33,045 bases of DNA from a virus (IMGVR_UViG_3300042566_000771:1-33045), one strand, 5' to 3'. Counted from the first letter of the stretch, positions 28,101-32,160 are shown. Notes: generated by a model from the letters alone, not told the origin. Translations and numbers: made by a program.

Positions 28101-28220
28101 GAGAAGCAGCTTAAGCTAAGGCCTCTGCTGCGCAAGCGCAAAGATCTAGCGCGGAGAGGGTATGACTATGCTCGTGGAGCTCGAGTAGTCTTACCCGTCG
28201 AGGAAGAGGTTGAGGAATAA
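19149..28220 (+). CDS. Giant polyvalent virion protein, 3,023 residues (metallopeptidase-, GNAT-, ParB- and LPD38-like parts)
   Basis: Domains seen in order. Residues 1-110 are charged helix; 115-345 are Gly/Ala-rich, amphipathic and possibly membrane-active. A Pro/Gln/Glu-rich linker covers about 710-940. About 950-1225 is metallopeptidase-like, with H1068-E-A-F-H1072 and a possible third ligand E1138. 1230-1660 is a conserved-looking helical region (MWFMRTWGRMTGDL). 1658-1742 is a linker that overlaps a second reading frame. 1745-1945 is GNAT-like (GARRLDAYDT, LYSTAGFKVAAR). About 1955-2105 is ParB-like with G2055HEGRHR2061. About 2490-2990 matches the LPD38 type of phage polyvalent protein (FANVLRTSVTLAPSFMIANL, PMIPFLNARIQGLYR). 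Short R/Q-Y/F-S-G-R motifs at 857, 1227, 1948 and 2138 fall between the parts. Such proteins are injected with DNA; individual activities here are unproven. Confidence 0.85.
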   Translation: MSEDNNRLRFARTRWEDLGKTTTQSSSPSQQGTQRPASNPKWQAELKAADREIEALRTRLRAGEFKGREAAFAAESLNGLNERRKDITAKINAGREIKTTVGDVGREIVNAPFRGTTGAILGGVAGVADYAGLDESAESVRAYRDDVLKNYAAPESASQNRFLRYGGMAGEALGSTVPYLAGGVPSVAVRAGVGALAFGGGVDQQDARVKQAREQGLTVSSGQEVLAETFGGVVGLSELLPVKGLLSRVPNGYGQKVVEMVGQRFASTAVGRAMAQGGKRAVGRVAGSAIEEGVQEAAAGVAQDLIELGVYNENVDVGQSALQDFALGGFVGGAIRGGREAVGRYRGEDMNGAPATPPQTNTDQELLDALTARGQTAGQTTLRLEGPSASDLAGMDNISAGGMNYTPTQILEFAANNQNNPRIADIMSQPVGDETKVQQVARILNQEEASRVEPEAVRRISGMFGGTNSVSGSKQMIADELAKISPAVIAESPTLSAIAQSLESTGKQFVSGLRNAVSNYQPATQQNQTFVARPFVTTQEAADGNREIVADGSVVMTPDQVSGEAQRLRETEQSFRMADARQGRYDKATSEGAQREDLRAGAPDPTPQFFLNPEYYGEDLGGIAATIVGAEGGKVNIQYEQQAQDGSVQTVSEQVDPSTLFARLVRETPRLSQDLAGDLRKPKAGVGTGMNPRRSVDRTQSRSVVPFQEDAPAPPEQQAQNAQVNPQIERAPNVEGNVEGPNEISGPPAQLQAPAQKALPAPDQETAPAPEAKEETPAEDEAAKVEKHVENIEDKILNDDRNGVVRYAAKVHKEGLIDDADLAEIKRMSKDKDMGAEDIGPELISQLNTKQGDGDTRYSGRASKRKKRTYATGASTTATQTDTKAESQAETQAEPTTEERTIRPENTDNNIDDVGRGVTKASDTVARNPTPRKDEAAKGDEKKIDHEAVIEDRLNKIASRGRQGRIIANRLRSIMKQGGYNPKQFYYAFAAGDVMSRVLPKNASVDILFVPSLKTTNEAAAAASGIELGAENTGNYEIYDVSQNGMNGLITLSLSEDLAAYTRESAAHEAFHVIQDMLEVYDPQAFDMLNNVFEDGMTVKQFDASILRVLKATDMGNGISFYDDLVANFGDKPLAFYEAQAVAFGALVNAKESGSPMRGLKATLARIVDMIERFRREFGNLLRNDNVTTLADYFEGYRSGKTQEYLDDVAAPTKLTKEIAGLEGSERYSGRKKDSATGEFKKNIKASKLSADELFAQPDVKQGTMGVTEAAIEIQKRTLSILGRPITAAGQKDDLLAQTVAHEVKSELARSGKRNASGWYTEEMRKATAVASMIHPEISTDVGAQLHFTAALAITSQNQSVDANAVFAERWYEYYKKNGKFPENEGWGKAASSIMSNAKLFNSIVEKYGAEAVSKFFATKFTVRELRAAGFNNVSGASEEMVYGSAVLGPKIGFGFYSNLNGRYDPVTIDMWFMRTWGRMTGDLIGADPELIQQQEERLTKALADDGRPTNAYGPELLEVAQAESKAFEKDFKVNRAAYDNGEKVKPETALAAQRLLASFEDTKDAPKADWQRTWIRDIVAKSQQILQGDGINITNADLQAVLWYPEKRLWSKKFGVREKGKGADDAGSAGETSYYDEFVRIAKKRGFTDEQISTAVQPKGGRGQGSGRVLGGEAVNQNADGQSGAANEFAPRDARRFIQDSVVTRLNKEFPILDGAGSATSGRPSEHVSRKVGGNLARSVEGRTPVVATYSHSVKVKNALAVAGVDAPKFLELTNGPASAKLYHRLISEAQKANKAGAAVYVYDKKDYADMRLFLTEDGLTGFALKGDDLVSVFKHPSSETRGVAIPLARMAVWLGARRLDAYDTVLPYLYSTAGFKVAARMKWDNEQAPKIWDKTEFSAFNNGEPDVVFMYHDPARSDFYTKGEGEYFDQYDDAVAAQSGKAGNVQYSGRTSRAVYTPERTEKIISAMAEGKNESKGWMTFMSPDEFLGLTLSKSGRDILATMDPTKTRARPLNIEELRQVGEPLFLTVREAGEISEVQRQLGVTSLPWQVMGHEGRHRMAAFKDAGIEQIPVVLMRQNGVAQLEDIANISLAPQRGGRSDQYNSGDTSIDVGEAVPISNDNADRIRGMMTGEGVRFSGRRARNTDGVSQSMMDKVVSEEPNVGVFGKFFDNMVGRIGNESRRRALVRNVVNDKDSAFVLDKMLDAALRGVDPADGRVAVDGSSVGRMMEMASQSTGVVQGALELGPPVFDGEITTFSDDISGLFDIFSPIGEERAGAFQTYAVARRESDLRRKGRIGFTEVTDAEIAETLRNADADFAEVFDAYQEFNGAIIDYAVDTGLLTEELGDTLKGMDYVPYYRAVEQDDGELDVLGPKMQAAMNNPKSALDLKLKGGSTGLGNLYENMIRNTQSIIGAARKNLALQEAADAIDALNDLGVDDIGRRVNTPDGEGIMRLRVDGKPVYYQIEDPAVWATIASLGPQQMNIVVEAFSKFANVLRTSVTLAPSFMIANLWRGKISTYVTTDAKLTLGIDTFKGMKDAYQNGETTKIIKANTGIGGYAYGMGERDFANEIRRRYRRQEGGGYGFTRDWLDRLKGGLVAAERVGEATELAERVKLYNDVVANGGSPKTAAYEAMNLTNFGRKGAGQGYVGATMKVLIPMIPFLNARIQGLYRIAENQQNEPTIMGLRKKVLLRGMLYTLASSAIYAMFSDDDRWEEETVENKMLYDIMYVGDKTIYLPRPFEVGTIFGSMPVALYDYARDQDGGEASDKLVFAFTNTFAMNPIPQGVKPTLEAFVNYSFFRGGPIDTMADQNLPAGMRYDERTSETAKAIGGAAGVSPKKVDYVLNGYLGTMGAGFISGVDSVLSGVGVIPKKAGGLFGDPYHIGDTIASASGLTRFVKDSDRTTSRFVSDFYELKREADQANRAHKKLIEEGRREEALEYAEENKFPLQARKQLGKLSKDISKVNNDIDEVEVDPKLTPAEKQLKLRPLLRKRKDLARRGYDYARGARVVLPVEEEVEE
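24097..24372 (+). CDS. Candidate nested gene inside the giant gene, 91 residues
   Basis: In the +1 frame relative to the giant gene, an ATG at 24097 has a GAGGA site seven bases upstream and opens 91 residues ending in TAG. The product looks protein-like: acidic start with DGDKDQEEFWAEKPSIKTL, a Ser/Pro linker, then an amphipathic end (SPFLMALGQQLLEDHPNMS, AEKLAETLRGA). Over the same bases the giant frame is a Gly/Arg-rich linker with six AGA codons and frequent GGA and CAA, as expected when another frame is the better coded one. The frame is open for about 500 bases further upstream, so openness alone is not evidence. Function unknown; a chance ORF remains possible. Confidence 0.5.
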   Translation: MSKSVPPFNPRGDGDKDQEEFWAEKPSIKTLTDNLGPLMNSRPETPDASSKIQSLPDSIKSSPFLMALGQQLLEDHPNMSAEKLAETLRGA

Positions 28221-28262
28221 AAAGTGACTGTGATACCCTGACTTCCAAAGAGTATCACAGTC
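28221..28262 (-). terminator. Leftward rho-independent terminator beyond attP
   Basis: A perfect 11-bp inverted repeat (28226-28236 with 28252-28262, 15-base loop) lies just after the giant gene stop. Read on the minus strand the stem is followed two bases later by TTTTT; on the plus strand there is no T tract. It therefore suits transcripts coming leftward from int through attP. Confidence 0.65.
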
Positions 28263-28310
28263 CCGTTAGGTTTATCGCGTAAGTACTGGAGCGGCAAGGG
28301 CTTTTCCCGT

Positions 28311-28327
28311 TGTGGGTGCCTCCAACC
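28311..28327 (+). repeat. 17-bp inverted repeat, attP-side copy
   Basis: TGTGGGTGCCTCCAACC is present here on the plus strand and exactly, on the minus strand, at 29302-29318 in the int leader. It abuts and overlaps by three bases the tRNA-Gly half, on the side away from int. A 17-bp exact match in 33 kb is unlikely by chance. Confidence 0.8.
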
Positions 28328-28372
28328 TTGCCAAGGTCGAGGTCACGAGTTCGAGCCTCGTTACCCGCTCCA
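28325..28372 (+). other. attP core: 3' half of tRNA-Gly(GCC)
   Basis: The sequence holds an anticodon loop TTGCCAA (anticodon GCC), a perfect T stem-loop (ACGAG, TTCGAGC, CTCGT), acceptor strand TACCCGC, discriminator T and CCA. This equals the 3' half of bacterial tRNA-Gly. No D arm or matching 5' acceptor precedes it, so it is not a working tRNA gene. Integrases of this class recombine at tRNA 3' halves and restore the gene, and the integrase lies 82 bases away. The exact crossover cannot be placed; 48 bp is the upper limit I can see. Confidence 0.85.
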
Positions 28373-28381
28373 ATCAATAAC

Positions 28382-28403
28382 TTACGTGGTTTTGCTCACG
28401 TAA
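28382..28403. repeat. 7-bp inverted repeat between attP core and int
   Basis: TTACGTG (28382-28388) and CACGTAA (28397-28403) flank an 8-base loop. No T tract follows closely on either strand, so a binding site for integrase or an excision factor is as likely as a hairpin. Role unknown. Confidence 0.45.
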
Positions 28404-28415
28404 TTTATGGAATAC

Positions 28416-28455
28416 GGGGGTTGTTTATCCACAGATATTCAGCCCCCTTTTTCTT
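28416..28455 (+). terminator. Rightward terminator of the late operon
   Basis: GGGGGTTG and CAGCCCCC pair (one G-T) around a 16-base loop and run into TTTTTCTT, ending at the int stop codon. It faces transcription arriving from the giant gene and protects the convergent int gene. The loop contains TTATCCACA (28425-28433), identical to the consensus DnaA box; this may be chance. Confidence 0.75.
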
Positions 28456-29281
28456 ACAGCGATCCGACATTGTCCGCCACTTTGCGCAGGTGCTTTGTCG
28501 ACAAGTGCGCATAGCGTTGGACCATCCTGTCATCCGACCAACCACCCATCTCCCGAACGGCTGCGGTGTGAGTACCCTTCTGGATGTGCCACGAGGCCCA
28601 CGTATGCCGCAGGTCGTGCCATCTGAAGTTCTCTATCCCAGCCCTCTTCAGAGCCTTCCTGAACGCCTTCGTATTGCTGCGCTGCACTGGCCTGCCGCCA
28701 TATGCAAACACCCACTCAGCGTTCTTGTCCTTGGACCTGAACCGTTTCCAGAGAACGTCGTAGGCGGTGTCGTTCAAAGGGATGGAGAGCGGCTTTCCGT
28801 TCTTCATCTTCTCGCCGACAATCGTCACCATCCTGTTCTGAAGGTCGACCTCTTCCCAGCGAAGCTCGCGGACGTTGGCGTCCCGAAGTCCAGTGGTGAG
28901 GGCGAAGATAACCTTGTCCTTCAGATGTGACGGCAGCTCTCTGATCAAGCGACGGGCTTCGTCCTTATCGATGTACCGAACCCTCGAGGTCTCTTCCATC
29001 CTCTTGATCTTGGGTACGGTGTCGATCCATTCCCACTCGTCCCTCGCCATGTTCAGCACTGACCGCAGCACGGTCAGGTAACGGTTGACGGTGGACACAG
29101 CGCGGGTCTTCAGCATGTCATCGCGAAGATCCGCCAACACCCCCTTTGTGATACGGCCAAGAGGCAGGCCACCCAAGTAATGCGAGAGCACCTCTATATA
29201 GTGCTGCTCTTGCTTAATGTGCTTGGTGGTCCGTCCATTCAGCCACCGCTTTGCGGCTTCGTCCCAAGTCTTACCTTCCAT
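28454..29281 (-). CDS. int: Tyrosine-family site-specific integrase
   Basis: About 275 residues from the ATG at 29281. This start has GGAGGG four bases upstream and begins directly at the SAM-like core-binding domain (GKTWDEAAKRWLNG). A longer form from GTG at 29347 (297 residues) is possible. Catalytic residues, numbered for the 297-residue form, are R155 (TTGLRDANV), K180 in GEKMKNGKP, H244-x-x-R247 (WHDLRHTWASW), W270 in GGWSDD replacing the usual His, and the nucleophile Y279 (RYAHLS). It joins phage attP to a host tRNA-Gly gene. It is the last gene of the leftward early operon and faces the late genes. The start region is enclosed in a hairpin, suggesting translational control. Confidence 0.93.
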   Translation of the reverse strand: MEGKTWDEAAKRWLNGRTTKHIKQEQHYIEVLSHYLGGLPLGRITKGVLADLRDDMLKTRAVSTVNRYLTVLRSVLNMARDEWEWIDTVPKIKRMEETSRVRYIDKDEARRLIRELPSHLKDKVIFALTTGLRDANVRELRWEEVDLQNRMVTIVGEKMKNGKPLSIPLNDTAYDVLWKRFRSKDKNAEWVFAYGGRPVQRSNTKAFRKALKRAGIENFRWHDLRHTWASWHIQKGTHTAAVREMGGWSDDRMVQRYAHLSTKHLRKVADNVGSL

Positions 29282-29285
29282 AAAC

Positions 29286-29310
29286 CCTCCAATCGGTGAA
29301 CGGTTGGAGG
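29286..29310 (-). promoter_or_regulatory. Hairpin closing the int ribosome binding site
   Basis: In int mRNA, CCTCCAACCG and CGATTGGAGG form a 10-bp stem with one mismatch and a five-base loop. The 3' strand contains the Shine-Dalgarno of the ATG at 29281. Folding would hide that site. The 17-bp inverted repeat shared with the attP side overlaps the 5' strand of this stem. Confidence 0.65.
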
Positions 29311-29318
29311 CACCCACA
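29302..29318 (-). repeat. 17-bp inverted repeat, int-leader copy
   Basis: Exact inverted partner of 28311-28327. It contributes the anti-Shine-Dalgarno strand of the int hairpin. A leftward transcript that continues through attP would carry both copies as complementary segments. Confidence 0.8.
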
Positions 29319-29363
29319 GTCGTCATCATACAATCCATTTCGACCACAACCTTCCTATTTAAC

Positions 29364-29717
29364 TTATTCCGTCCGCTTGATCGCGTTATCCCTTACCAAT
29401 CTGTAGGAGCGGGGGGCATCGAACCCCAGCCTGACTGCTGGCTTCCGCCGTTCGCGGTCCTCAGCCTTCCATCTAATAAAGCCAACGAGAGCAACAACGA
29501 CGATGCCGTCGACGGTGTACTCCTTGCGCTCATGATCCAGTTGGAAGAGCTCCTCTGATCCATCGCTGCGCTTAACAGAGATCTCAGCGAACTCACCAGC
29601 CGCACTCTGACCAATCCTCCGCACACCAATTGCGTGATCGAAGGTCTGCTCCAAGTCTTCCGTCAGGTTCTCGCCTCCATAAACAAGAGATCCTTCGTTT
29701 CTAACAATCACCAACAT
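29364..29717 (-). CDS. CsrA-like protein with a central insertion
   Basis: 117 residues. The first 17 residues (MLVIVRNEGSLVYGGEN) resemble the start of the carbon storage regulator CsrA. Residues 68-114 resemble its remainder: TVDGIVVVALVGF, then VRLGFDAPRSYRLVRDNA, against the CsrA pattern 'VRIGI-x-AP...V-x-R-x-E'. About 50 residues with an acidic helix (NLTEDLEQTFDHAIG) are inserted between the halves, and the CsrA loop before VRLG is also longer (RWKAEDRERR). CsrA dimers bind GGA in RNA hairpins near ribosome sites. The ATG lies inside the 3' end of the small membrane gene, and int follows 16 bases after the stop. CsrA kinship is by eye and could be coincidental. Confidence 0.55.
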   Translation of the reverse strand: MLVIVRNEGSLVYGGENLTEDLEQTFDHAIGVRRIGQSAAGEFAEISVKRSDGSEELFQLDHERKEYTVDGIVVVALVGFIRWKAEDRERRKPAVRLGFDAPRSYRLVRDNAIKRTE

Positions 29718-29838
29718 CAGTTAAAGAACCCCAATATTTAAGGAACCACTTCATAGCCCAGAGGTAAGTTGCCAGCACGTACCATAAATAGTGCAGGCCG
29801 CCGACGTGGATCAACAAACAAGCGATTAGCAGTGTCAT
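29701..29838 (-). CDS. Small membrane protein, 45 residues
   Basis: A short frame starting ATG at 29838, with AGGT eight bases upstream, and overlapping the start of the CsrA-like gene. The peptide is strongly hydrophobic and aromatic: TLLIACLLIHVGGLHYLWYV, then LATYLWAMKWFLKYW. It likely crosses the membrane once or twice. It fills the gap between two operon genes that otherwise would hold about 175 bases of no gene. No family is recognised; small early phage membrane peptides of this sort can affect host or superinfection functions, but nothing here shows that. Confidence 0.5.
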   Translation of the reverse strand: MTLLIACLLIHVGGLHYLWYVLATYLWAMKWFLKYWGSLTDVGDC

Positions 29839-29853
29839 TCCATTTACCTAAGA

Positions 29854-29876
29854 AGGGGTGACTACAAGCCACCCCT
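29854..29876 (-). terminator. Hairpin, possible weak leftward terminator or attenuator
   Basis: AGGGGTG and CACCCCT pair around a nine-base loop; on the minus strand TTCTT follows. It lies between the SSB-like gene and the small membrane gene, so it could lower expression of the distal genes including int. The T tract is short. Confidence 0.45.
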
Positions 29877-29891
29877 CCCATTTGTTATTCA

Positions 29892-30185
29892 TCAGAACGG
29901 TGCGTCGTCCAGATCGTCTTGTGGTGGCGGTGCCTGCCGCTGCACTGGTGCATCGACTAGCTTCTTCTTCCACACGCGACCGGCAAAGAACTTGCCCTTC
30001 GCACCATCGATCACACGAGCTTCGATGTTCAGCTCTTCACCACCCTCGAGCAGCATCCTGCCGCTGTAGATAGGAACACCTTCTGGGTCCCAATCCTTCT
30101 CGCGATAGAACTTCTTGCGCTCCTCGATCCGCTCCTCGCTGTCGCGGAAAAGAGAAAACGTATTTGGTTTTTGTTCGTAAGCCAT
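29892..30185 (-). CDS. SSB-like small protein with acidic C-terminal tip
   Basis: 97 residues. A helical start (FSLFRDSEERIEERKKFYRE) is followed by strands that could make a small OB-like barrel: PIYSGRMLLEGGEELNIEAR, VIDG, KFFAGRVWKKK. After a Pro/Gln linker the protein ends DDLDDAPF, very close to the acidic tip (DDDIPF type) by which bacterial SSB recruits partner proteins. Its place next to annealase and exonuclease genes supports a single-strand DNA-binding or recombination helper role. It is shorter than classic SSB, and the fold is inferred. Confidence 0.55.
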   Translation of the reverse strand: MAYEQKPNTFSLFRDSEERIEERKKFYREKDWDPEGVPIYSGRMLLEGGEELNIEARVIDGAKGKFFAGRVWKKKLVDAPVQRQAPPPQDDLDDAPF

Positions 30186-30198
30186 CCTTGTGCCTTTC

Positions 30199-30381
30199 TT
30201 ATGAGAGTTCTACTTTGCGCATACGATCAATGTGCGCAAGGTATAGGTTAATTGCCTGTCGCACGACGCCTGCGATAGGCCGGTCTTCTTTAATAGACAT
30301 CTCGCACAGTGCGCGATACATCACGTCGTCAATCGTTGTCTGCACCAGACGGTTCTGGTGATCTTTCCTTGGTCGTCCCAT
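30199..30381 (-). CDS. Ribbon-helix-helix (CopG/Arc-type) protein
   Basis: 60 residues; the ATG lies one base after the exonuclease stop, with GAGGA inside that gene's end. GRPRKDHQNRLVQTTIDDVM is a basic arm plus the beta strand (RLVQTTID), followed by helix A (DVMYRALCEMSIKED) and helix B (PIAGVVRQAINLYLAHIDRM), as in ribbon-helix-helix DNA-binding proteins. It is a probable repressor or accessory DNA-binding protein. The palindrome TGTTTCGAAACA beside the operon promoter is a candidate operator, but no link is shown. Confidence 0.75.
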   Translation of the reverse strand: MGRPRKDHQNRLVQTTIDDVMYRALCEMSIKEDRPIAGVVRQAINLYLAHIDRMRKVELS

Positions 30382-30382
30382 G

Positions 30383-31285
30383 TCAATCCTCTATGCTTTT
30401 GACGATGTAGCTGATTACAGAATCCTTTCTGAAGCCATCAATGGTTTTCCCTTTGGCGGCTAGAAGACTGTCAACGTCTACGGTTTTGTAAATGGCGGCA
30501 TGATCGACCGCCCCTTTCTTCTCTACCTTCGAAACCTTAATCCGGCCTGTCTGGAAAGAACCGAACTCAGAGCCCAGTTCTTTTTTGAGAGCTTCGTATG
30601 CATCCTTCAACGGAGCAATCTCTGCTTCCTTCACCTTGATCTCGAGAAAGAGATCCGACATCAGCTCAGTGCGCACGTTTGATACGACAGCGAGCTCCGT
30701 ATCGAGATACGCCTTGGCTTTAGTTTCGTCCCCGATTGTCTCGAGGTATTTTTTGCGAAACGCTTCAAGCTTTGGCAGGTTGTCGGTGAACCAAGTGGGA
30801 TGCCGCTCGAGCCGCTCGAGAAGATACAAGTCCTCCCGTATGTAGCAAAAGAAATCCATCCACTTGAGATCACAGACCTCCATGACATGCTGGCACTGTG
30901 CGTAGTAACTCGGTTTCTCATGAACCGAATATGGTTGCTTTGCCCAGTACGGACACTTGATCTCCAAGCCACCGTCAAGACCGATCAGTCCATCAGGTGA
31001 TGCACCAAGCCAGTCGTAGTCATCGTGCTTAACGATGCCGGTCTGCGTAACTGTGACACCAGCCACAGACTCGTAGAACGCTAGAGCAACAGGCTCCATG
31101 CGCTCACCATGATTAGTGGCGGCATTGCCAGTGAATTCACGAGCAGCACCGAAGTGTTCACGAACCATGTCGCGCATCACATCTTCAGTCTTCTGGAATG
31201 GGTTAACACCAAGGATTCCACCAATACGGCTTCCGGTGATGACGCCTACACGCGCCTTAAACCACTCGTCACTTCTCTGTTCCAT
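30383..31285 (-). CDS. YqaJ/lambda-exonuclease-family recombination nuclease
   Basis: 300 residues, ATG with AAGGA eight bases upstream. N-terminal EQRSDEWFKARVGVITGSRI is the family signature, where RS-x-EW and GSR surround the DNA end. Later come E61 in GERMEP, D98 in GASPDG, E108-I-K110 in LEIKCP, and Q130-x-Q132 in YYAQCQH, the expected PD-(D/E)xK active site with its Gln. A long helical tail (VKEAEIAPLKDAYEALKKEL) follows. It degrades 5' strands from DNA ends in phage single-strand annealing recombination. Its partner, the annealing protein, is the gene directly upstream. Confidence 0.92.
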   Translation of the reverse strand: MEQRSDEWFKARVGVITGSRIGGILGVNPFQKTEDVMRDMVREHFGAAREFTGNAATNHGERMEPVALAFYESVAGVTVTQTGIVKHDDYDWLGASPDGLIGLDGGLEIKCPYWAKQPYSVHEKPSYYAQCQHVMEVCDLKWMDFFCYIREDLYLLERLERHPTWFTDNLPKLEAFRKKYLETIGDETKAKAYLDTELAVVSNVRTELMSDLFLEIKVKEAEIAPLKDAYEALKKELGSEFGSFQTGRIKVSKVEKKGAVDHAAIYKTVDVDSLLAAKGKTIDGFRKDSVISYIVKSIED

Positions 31286-31296
31286 GCAATAAATCC

Positions 31297-31944
31297 TTAC
31301 TTGGAGAGCGCAGCTTTGCGTGCGTCCTTGGTCTTCGTTACTTCGGCAAAGAGCACGTCATCATTGCGATTGCGTGCGTACTTACTGGCCTTAGTGAACG
31401 CTGCCTTCAGATCATCGAGGGTTGCCGCATCAGTGACAGCCTTCAGTAGCTGAGCCTTCTCGTCGACAATGCTGGCGGTAGTCTCTGCTGCAGGAGCAGG
31501 AGCAGGCTTCTGCTTGCTGGCGTCAGGAAGATCCTCACCAGCGTAGATGTAGAGGCCAAGCCCAAACAGTGACATTGCCTTCACGAGGCAACGCATCTTT
31601 GCGTCATTGATGTCGCGTGCATTTGGGTTCTTGATGGCTTGGTTCTTGTAGTCCATCACCGGCAACCACATCGTGTGGGTGATGTCTTCTACAGTCAGCA
31701 CACAACGAACCTCAGCCGTTCCATCCGCATAACGGATGACGCCATCATTGTTCAGGTCACCGAACTCACCCGACTGATTCTCAAAGTAGAACTCAGCATG
31801 CGGGTAGTGGTCCATTAACGTAGCCCACGCCCATGACCACGACAGATACGAGAAGCCATTCTTCTTCTCGATGTTCTCGTTGACGTTTATGGCTGAGAGA
31901 GTTTCCCAGACGGTCTTCGTCTTGGGAATTGAAACAGTCTCCAT
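31297..31944 (-). CDS. Single-strand DNA annealing protein, DUF1071/Sak (Rad52-like) type
   Basis: 215 residues from the ATG at 31944, which lies six bases after AGAAAGGA; the ATG at 31950 is directly against that site and is less likely. Family segments are NGFSYLSWSWAWATLMDHYP, the strand EVRCVLTVEDITHTMWLPVM, and RDINDAKMRCLVKAMSLFGL then GLYIYAGEDLP. The C-terminal 65 residues are a Pro/Ala linker plus helices. It anneals complementary single strands made by the exonuclease encoded 11 bases downstream. It is the first gene of the leftward early operon. Confidence 0.88.
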   Translation of the reverse strand: METVSIPKTKTVWETLSAINVNENIEKKNGFSYLSWSWAWATLMDHYPHAEFYFENQSGEFGDLNNDGVIRYADGTAEVRCVLTVEDITHTMWLPVMDYKNQAIKNPNARDINDAKMRCLVKAMSLFGLGLYIYAGEDLPDASKQKPAPAPAAETTASIVDEKAQLLKAVTDAATLDDLKAAFTKASKYARNRNDDVLFAEVTKTKDARKAALSK

Positions 31945-31961
31945 ATACATTCCTTTCTGCT

Positions 31962-31979
31962 AACACGCTTCGTCGTGTT
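31962..31979 (-). promoter_or_regulatory. Hairpin at the 5' end of the leftward early mRNA
   Basis: AACACG and CGTGTT pair around a six-base loop. It begins at the predicted transcription start and ends 18 bases before the annealase ATG, just ahead of its ribosome site. It may stabilise the mRNA. Confidence 0.45.
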
Positions 31980-31986
31980 GAAGCAC

Positions 31987-32014
31987 AACATAGAGACTAT
32001 TTTTTCAGCGTCAA
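31987..32014 (-). promoter_or_regulatory. Leftward early promoter (sigma-70 type)
   Basis: On the minus strand TTGACG is followed after 16 bases by TATGTT. It points at the annealase gene, with a predicted start near 31980. It is the best promoter match in the control region and would drive the recombination genes down to int. Confidence 0.7.
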
Positions 32015-32020
32015 TTCCTG

Positions 32021-32032
32021 TGTTTCGAAACA
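32021..32032. promoter_or_regulatory. 12-bp perfect palindrome, candidate operator
   Basis: TGTTTCGAAACA ends seven bases upstream of the -35 of the leftward promoter. A related TTCGAA core lies at 32140-32145 inside the rightward promoter spacer. Position and symmetry suit a repressor or activator site; the protein is unknown. Confidence 0.5.
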
Positions 32033-32131
32033 TGTGGAAAAAGTTTACGGCTGTGTCATTCCTGCATCACACATATAAAGCCGCGTAGAAAACTTCTGCA
32101 CCGCGCATGTAGAACGCCAACACATTTCCTC

Positions 32132-32160
32132 TTGCGCAATTCGAAAAGCGGAAATATGTA
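32132..32160 (+). promoter_or_regulatory. Rightward promoter for the replication gene
   Basis: TTGCGC, 17 bases, TATGTA. The predicted start at about 32167 coincides with the first base pair of the structured leader. Match to consensus is moderate. Confidence 0.5.

Noticed and set aside
28291-28372. Complete tRNA gene
   Set aside because: The first four bases after 28291 could pair with the acceptor strand, but the next pairs fail and there is no D arm; only the 3' half is tRNA-like.
28221-29347. Prophage end next to host chromosome
   Set aside because: Phage structural genes lie on one side and phage recombination and replication genes on the other, so the attachment site is internal to the phage genome.
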